Positions 6,533-9,602 of a DNA stretch of 9,602 nt are shown here, piece by piece (within the stretch, counting starts at the first letter, position 1; each line of letters opens with the position of its first letter). A model generated the notes under the pieces. It was not told where the DNA came from. It ran no database searches and worked only from the letters and a program-made list of their open reading frames with translations. The position numbers were made by a program, and so were the translations under genes. The stretch is from Pseudomonadota bacterium. Its GTDB lineage: Bacteria > Pseudomonadota > Gammaproteobacteria > Steroidobacterales > Steroidobacteraceae. The stretch is taken from the NCBI GenBank assembly GCA_021805275.1, contig JAJZFQ010000170.1, positions 1-9,602 on the forward strand, given 5' to 3'.

Positions 6533-6546
6533 TGCGGCATGCCGCA
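6533..6546. promoter_or_regulatory. 14-bp perfect palindrome in the DUF1993 leader
   Basis: TGCGGCATGCCGCA is self-complementary and ends 27 bases before the DUF1993 ATG. It may be a second protein-binding site or a chance GC-rich palindrome; nothing in the sequence decides. Confidence 0.25.
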
Positions 6547-6573
6547 TCAGTCATTCCACAACGAGGTCATTTC

Positions 6574-7092
6574 ATGTCGATGTCAAACGCAGCGCTTTCA
6601 TCGTTCGAGATCGGACTCAACGCACTTGCCTCGATGCTCGACAAGGCGGAGGCCTATGCCGTGGCGAAGAAGTTCGATCCGGCGGTACTGCTCAACTCCC
6701 GGCTGTTTCCGGACATGTTCCCATTCACCCGTCAGGTGCAGATCGCCTGCGACGCGGCGAAGAACGGCGGCGCGCGGCTCGCCGACGTCGAGCCGCCCAA
6801 ACACGAAGACACCGAACAGTCGTTTGCCGAACTGAAGGCGCGAATCGCCAAGACGATTGCCTACGTCAAGACGCTCGACAGGGCCAAGATCGACGGCTCG
6901 GCCGAGCGCGAGGTGGTCTTCCCGATGGGTCGTGAGAACAAGGCGAAGATGCGCGGGGTCGATTACTTCAACCACTTCGTGCTGCCGAACTTCTACTTCC
7001 ACATCAGCACCGCCTACGGAATCCTGCGCCATTCGGGCGTGGAGCTCAGCAAGCGCGACTATCTCGCCGGTATTCCGATGACGATGGTCTGA
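6574..7092 (+). CDS. DUF1993 family protein
   Basis: A 172-residue cytoplasmic protein of the DUF1993 family, which is thought to share the DinB-like four-helix bundle; its biochemical role is not established. The conserved features are complete: LDKAEAYAVAKKFDPAVLL (22-40), RLFPDMFPFTRQVQIACDAAK (43-63), LADVEPPKHEDTEQSFAEL (69-87), RIAKTIAYV (90-98), and the C-terminal signature DYFNHFVLPNFYFHISTAYG (130-149) followed by LRHSGVELSKRDYLAG (151-166). His134, His143 and His153 could form a metal site as in DinB-like proteins, which is inference. The frame opens at 6433, but the ATG at 6574 is chosen because a GAGGT site precedes it by 8 bases and similarity begins there; an alternative ATG follows at 6580. 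It is divergent from the TetR gene, which probably controls it. Confidence 0.92.
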   Translation: MSMSNAALSSFEIGLNALASMLDKAEAYAVAKKFDPAVLLNSRLFPDMFPFTRQVQIACDAAKNGGARLADVEPPKHEDTEQSFAELKARIAKTIAYVKTLDRAKIDGSAEREVVFPMGRENKAKMRGVDYFNHFVLPNFYFHISTAYGILRHSGVELSKRDYLAGIPMTMV

Positions 7093-7412
7093 GACTGCAC
7101 AGATCGGCCGTCCGGCGGATCCACCGCCGGACGGCCGGATACGGGGATGCAGCGGCGCAGGCGGCGCCCGGGACTCTGCGAGGTCCCATCGGCCCGCCGC
7201 ACGGCCGGATGCTGCGCACCAGGAGGATCCAGATCCATCACGACCTGCCTGCGCAGGACGTTCAGGGCCCGACAATTGCGGAGCGCACCCGTGAGCCGTC
7301 GCAGGACCCGCCTTCGGCCGGACGCGCTCCTCAGTTGCGAGCGCAGATCGTCCCAGCGCGCTTCCCGTGCGGCCCACAGCGGCTGCTCGATCGGTTCATT
7401 GTTCAAACCCAT
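7059..7412 (-). CDS. Doubtful hypothetical protein, 117 codons
   Basis: In the 429-base gap between DUF1993 and the large right-hand gene, the most protein-like frame starts with ATG at 7412 and opens with MGLNNEPIEQPLWAAREARW, then a helical arginine-rich region to about residue 60. A GAGG lies rather far (about 11 bases) upstream. It is on the same strand as the large gene, 109 bases after its stop. Against it: the last part runs through the perfect hairpin and is antisense to the final 34 bases of DUF1993, and no family is recognisable. It may be a real small gene with a decayed end or chance. Confidence 0.25.
   Translation of the reverse strand: MGLNNEPIEQPLWAAREARWDDLRSQLRSASGRRRVLRRLTGALRNCRALNVLRRQVVMDLDPPGAQHPAVRRADGTSQSPGRRLRRCIPVSGRPAVDPPDGRSVQSQTIVIGIPAR
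7105..7137 (+). terminator. Perfect 14-bp stem-loop after the DUF1993 gene
   Basis: CGGCCGTCCGGCGG (7105-7118) pairs without mismatch with 7124-7137 around the loop ATCCA, beginning 12 bases after the stop codon. There is no T-run on either side, so it is an atypical intrinsic terminator, a 3'-end stabilising structure, or a bidirectional stop. Confidence 0.6.
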
Positions 7413-7521
7413 GGCGGCAGGACACCTCGTGAGCTGCACCGCTCAGGGGTGAACGACGGCATCGGCTCGCTCACGGTATAACGCTCCGCGTCCCAAGTGG
7501 GGCTTCCCCCGCACGCCCTCC
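7138..7521. other. Gap between DUF1993 hairpin and the large right-hand gene
   Basis: Apart from the doubtful minus-strand frame starting at 7412, I see no convincing gene, RNA or repeat. Immediately after the stop of the large gene there is only a small GGGG-GAAG-CCCC hairpin near 7502-7513, too weak to call a terminator. Confidence 0.4.
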
Positions 7522-9602
7522 TCAGGCGGCAGGTGCTGCGCGCAAGCGAGCCGGAGACGGTGAGACCGTCGGCGACTGTGAGTCCGTCTGTGGCACCGCT
7601 GCGGGCCTCGGCGGCGCCGGCGGCGGACTGGGAGGACGCTTCCCCGTCGGTGCGGGACTCGGCGCCACCGTTCCGGCGGAGGTACCCGAAGGCGCGCCAG
7701 ACCTCGGGGCGGGTGCATGCGCACCGTCTGCGGCTTTCGTGCCATGCACCGAGTGTGCTGCCGGGACACTGAGCGGCGGGCTTGAAGCGTCCCGCGACTG
7801 CTCGGATGCGGAATGCTCAGATCCCGACTGCTTTGTCGTGCGCTTCTGTACCACAGGCGTCTTGTCTGCCTGCGCCTTCTGCGCAGCGGTTGTCTGCCGC
7901 GCCCTCTTGCGCGCGACAGTGCGGGCCTTCCGGGCCGCAGCCGTGTGCGGGGCCGGCAATTGGTCCACCGCCACTGTCGCCACGTTCACCACCGAGGGAT
8001 CGTCTCGGAGCTTCACGTAGAGCTTTCCGTTCACCGGATGGGGCACCGGCAGCGCGTACCCCGGAAAGCCGTCCGGCACCTGCACGGCATGCTGGAACGC
8101 CGAATCATTGGCGATGGCGTCGATCAGGAACAGGTCGGCGCCCGTCAACTTGCAGGCGAGTTTCGGGGTGGCCGGACAGACCAGTCGGTGCAGCTGCGGC
8201 AACCGCACCAGCGTCGCCAGCGGCTGCCAGCCGCCCTTGACGCCCTCATCGATGACCCGGAACTGCAGCGGCCCGAACGCCGAGGGTCCGAAGGCGCGGG
8301 CCGGATCGAGCGTCGCAATGGCCACCTGCTGGTTCTCGAGCGTGATGCCGCCGTTCGTCAGACTGAGGGTGGTGGAGTACAGACCGTCGGTCGTGGCCAC
8401 CTGGATCGACTCGTCCTGGTCGAACACCATGGGCGCCACGGCGCGCACGGAGAACGTCAGCTGGGCTAGCTGGGGCAGCTCGTTGCCGTGGCCGAGGTGG
8501 ATGTGGCTGGGCGCCGCCGAGCCCGACAGATACACGCTCTTGGCCATGAGCACGACGCTCGGCCGCGGCGCACCGACCGCCCCGCGGAGCGTAAGGACCC
8601 GACCGTCCTTCAGCTGCACGCGCACCACGCCGGCTTCGCCCGCCTTCAAACGCGCCGCGGCCTTCGGCTCCTGGGCCGTCACGGTGAGATGATCCACGCC
8701 GTGACGCGTCTTCAGCGCGCCTGGGATGAAGACCACCCGATCGATCGTCAGGCGCGCCACCTCGTCGAGACGGCTGCCCTTGAGCATCCCCTGGCTGTCC
8801 CCGGCATGGAACACGAAGCTGTCGAGGCTGGCGGGTACCGAGTAGGCATCCAGCGGCACCTGAACCGGCGCTGAGGTCCCGAACTGGTTCAGCAGCAGCG
8901 TCAGCGGACCCGGCGGCGCATTCTTCAGCGGTAACTGTACCTTCACCTGATTCGGATACACCGCCGTCCAGTGCACGGACCGTTCGGTCCCGGCCGAGTC
9001 GCGCACCGCGATGCTCTTGAGGCAGCTGAGACTCGGGGCGGTGAGGCGGATCGAGTCATCCCGGCCCACGATGACGGCGGCGTCGCCCGGTGTCGCCACC
9101 GTCCATCCCGCGGCGGAGGCATTTTCCAACCGGAGGCGCGGTCCCTGGTAGCGCGAGAACCCCCAGTCCCCGTGCAGCACGCCGTCCACCGCATTGCGGA
9201 ACGGCGTCCCGCGGATGGGGCGGGTATCGACGACGAAGCCACCGACCTCGGCATCCGCCCACGCCGGCAGGTCGATGGTGTGGCCGTTCGCTTGGGTCAG
9301 CCGCAACCGCATGCGGTGCGCATAGTTCGTCGAGAACACCAGCGGAGCGCCCTCGACGGGCAGGATCAGGCGCTTGCGGCGGATGCAAAAGCTTTGCTGC
9401 GGGTTGACCGCATGCAGCGGCGGCAGCTCGGGGGCTTCGATCGCCGGCAGCGCCGTCACCAGCACCGACTTCGGGTCGTGGAAGGACGGCGGGGTATTCA
9501 GCGTCAGGGCCAGCACGTCCCCGTGCTGGGCCGCAAGCGCCGGGATGTACTCGTACTGCGCCGTGGTGAACGAACTGAAGATGCGCGCGATGTCGATGAC
9601 CG
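7522..9602 (-). CDS. Large hypothetical protein, beta-rich with disordered Lys/Pro/Ala-rich tail, N-terminus outside window
   Basis: The frame is open at the right edge and gives the last 692 residues of the protein. I do not recognise a characterised family. The visible order is: a short leading part (VIDIARIFSSFTTAQYEYIP at 1-20); a long region of about 510 residues with alternating hydrophobic and polar residues and many Val/Leu/Thr strands, few charged clusters and no membrane helix, suggestive of several beta-sandwich or Ig-like modules; a strongly basic stretch with repeated Ala-Arg-Lys around 535-570; and a final Ser/Pro/Ala-rich tail of about 110 residues that should be disordered. 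Only a few cysteines are present (for example in SFCIRRK, SCLK, LVCPATPKLACK); the last pair could form a disulfide. It may be an exported or surface protein, but the signal-peptide region is not visible. Alternatives include a scaffold or envelope protein. No operon partner is visible upstream. Confidence 0.85.
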   Translation of the reverse strand, partial: VIDIARIFSSFTTAQYEYIPALAAQHGDVLALTLNTPPSFHDPKSVLVTALPAIEAPELPPLHAVNPQQSFCIRRKRLILPVEGAPLVFSTNYAHRMRLRLTQANGHTIDLPAWADAEVGGFVVDTRPIRGTPFRNAVDGVLHGDWGFSRYQGPRLRLENASAAGWTVATPGDAAVIVGRDDSIRLTAPSLSCLKSIAVRDSAGTERSVHWTAVYPNQVKVQLPLKNAPPGPLTLLLNQFGTSAPVQVPLDAYSVPASLDSFVFHAGDSQGMLKGSRLDEVARLTIDRVVFIPGALKTRHGVDHLTVTAQEPKAAARLKAGEAGVVRVQLKDGRVLTLRGAVGAPRPSVVLMAKSVYLSGSAAPSHIHLGHGNELPQLAQLTFSVRAVAPMVFDQDESIQVATTDGLYSTTLSLTNGGITLENQQVAIATLDPARAFGPSAFGPLQFRVIDEGVKGGWQPLATLVRLPQLHRLVCPATPKLACKLTGADLFLIDAIANDSAFQHAVQVPDGFPGYALPVPHPVNGKLYVKLRDDPSVVNVATVAVDQLPAPHTAAARKARTVARKRARQTTAAQKAQADKTPVVQKRTTKQSGSEHSASEQSRDASSPPLSVPAAHSVHGTKAADGAHAPAPRSGAPSGTSAGTVAPSPAPTGKRPPSPPPAPPRPAAVPQTDSQSPTVSPSPARLRAAPAA

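Noticed and set aside
6433..6573. N-terminal extension of the DUF1993 frame
   Set aside because: The extra 47 residues show no similarity to the family, while a ribosome-binding site precedes the ATG at 6574.
6598..7377. Minus-strand frame of 259 codons
   Set aside because: Mostly antisense to the well-supported DUF1993 gene; Arg/Gly-rich shadow composition.
1..9602. Defence islands, mobile elements, CRISPR arrays, tRNA or rRNA genes
   Set aside because: No transposase, integrase, regular short repeats, cloverleaf or rRNA motifs were seen on reading both strands.

Overview
The window is a compact, high-GC (roughly two-thirds G+C by eye) bacterial chromosome segment. The protein families, Shine-Dalgarno sites and exported sugar enzyme suggest a Gram-negative proteobacterium, perhaps a gammaproteobacterium of the Xanthomonadales/Nevskiales type. 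The taxonomy is inferred from style only. I see no tRNA, rRNA, insertion sequence, integrase, CRISPR array or phage gene. Seven of the eight confident genes lie on the minus strand, so the region reads from right to left.

Left and centre (1-5145, minus strand) is a sugar or sugar-acid utilisation block. In transcription order it holds: a malate/L-lactate dehydrogenase-family (Ldh_2) oxidoreductase; a 100-residue antibiotic-biosynthesis-monooxygenase (ABM) fold protein that starts inside the oxidoreductase stop codon (GTGA overlap); an exported aldose 1-epimerase (galactose mutarotase); a 2-dehydro-3-deoxy-6-phosphogalactonate (KDPGal) aldolase; and, 10 bases further on, a sodium:solute symporter that runs off the left edge. 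Mutarotase, KDPGal aldolase and SGLT-like symporter together point to D-galactose or galactonate use by the De Ley-Doudoroff route. The dehydrogenase, lactonase, dehydratase and KDGal kinase of that route are not in the window. The aldolase-symporter pair has its own candidate promoter in an AT-rich island at 2325-2352.

Between the oxidoreductase and the next gene (5146-5726) lies about 580 bases without an intact gene. It holds a reading frame with a perfect AGGAGG ribosome-binding site, interrupted by one in-frame TGA after 37 codons. This is either a tiny peptide gene or a decayed gene, and I do not recognise its product.

Right of centre, a TetR-family repressor (minus) and a DUF1993 protein (plus) diverge from an AT-rich intergenic region. 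That region carries two TATAAT boxes, an oppositely oriented promoter and a 26-base imperfect palindrome, the layout expected of a shared repressor-controlled region. A 14-bp perfect hairpin follows DUF1993.

The right end (7522-9602, minus) is the C-terminal part of a large protein of unknown function. It has a long beta-type region and a basic, then proline/alanine-rich, probably disordered tail. No defence system or other clearly novel multi-gene system is apparent. The oddest items are the TGA-interrupted frame, the coupled Ldh_2/ABM pair and the large tailed protein.
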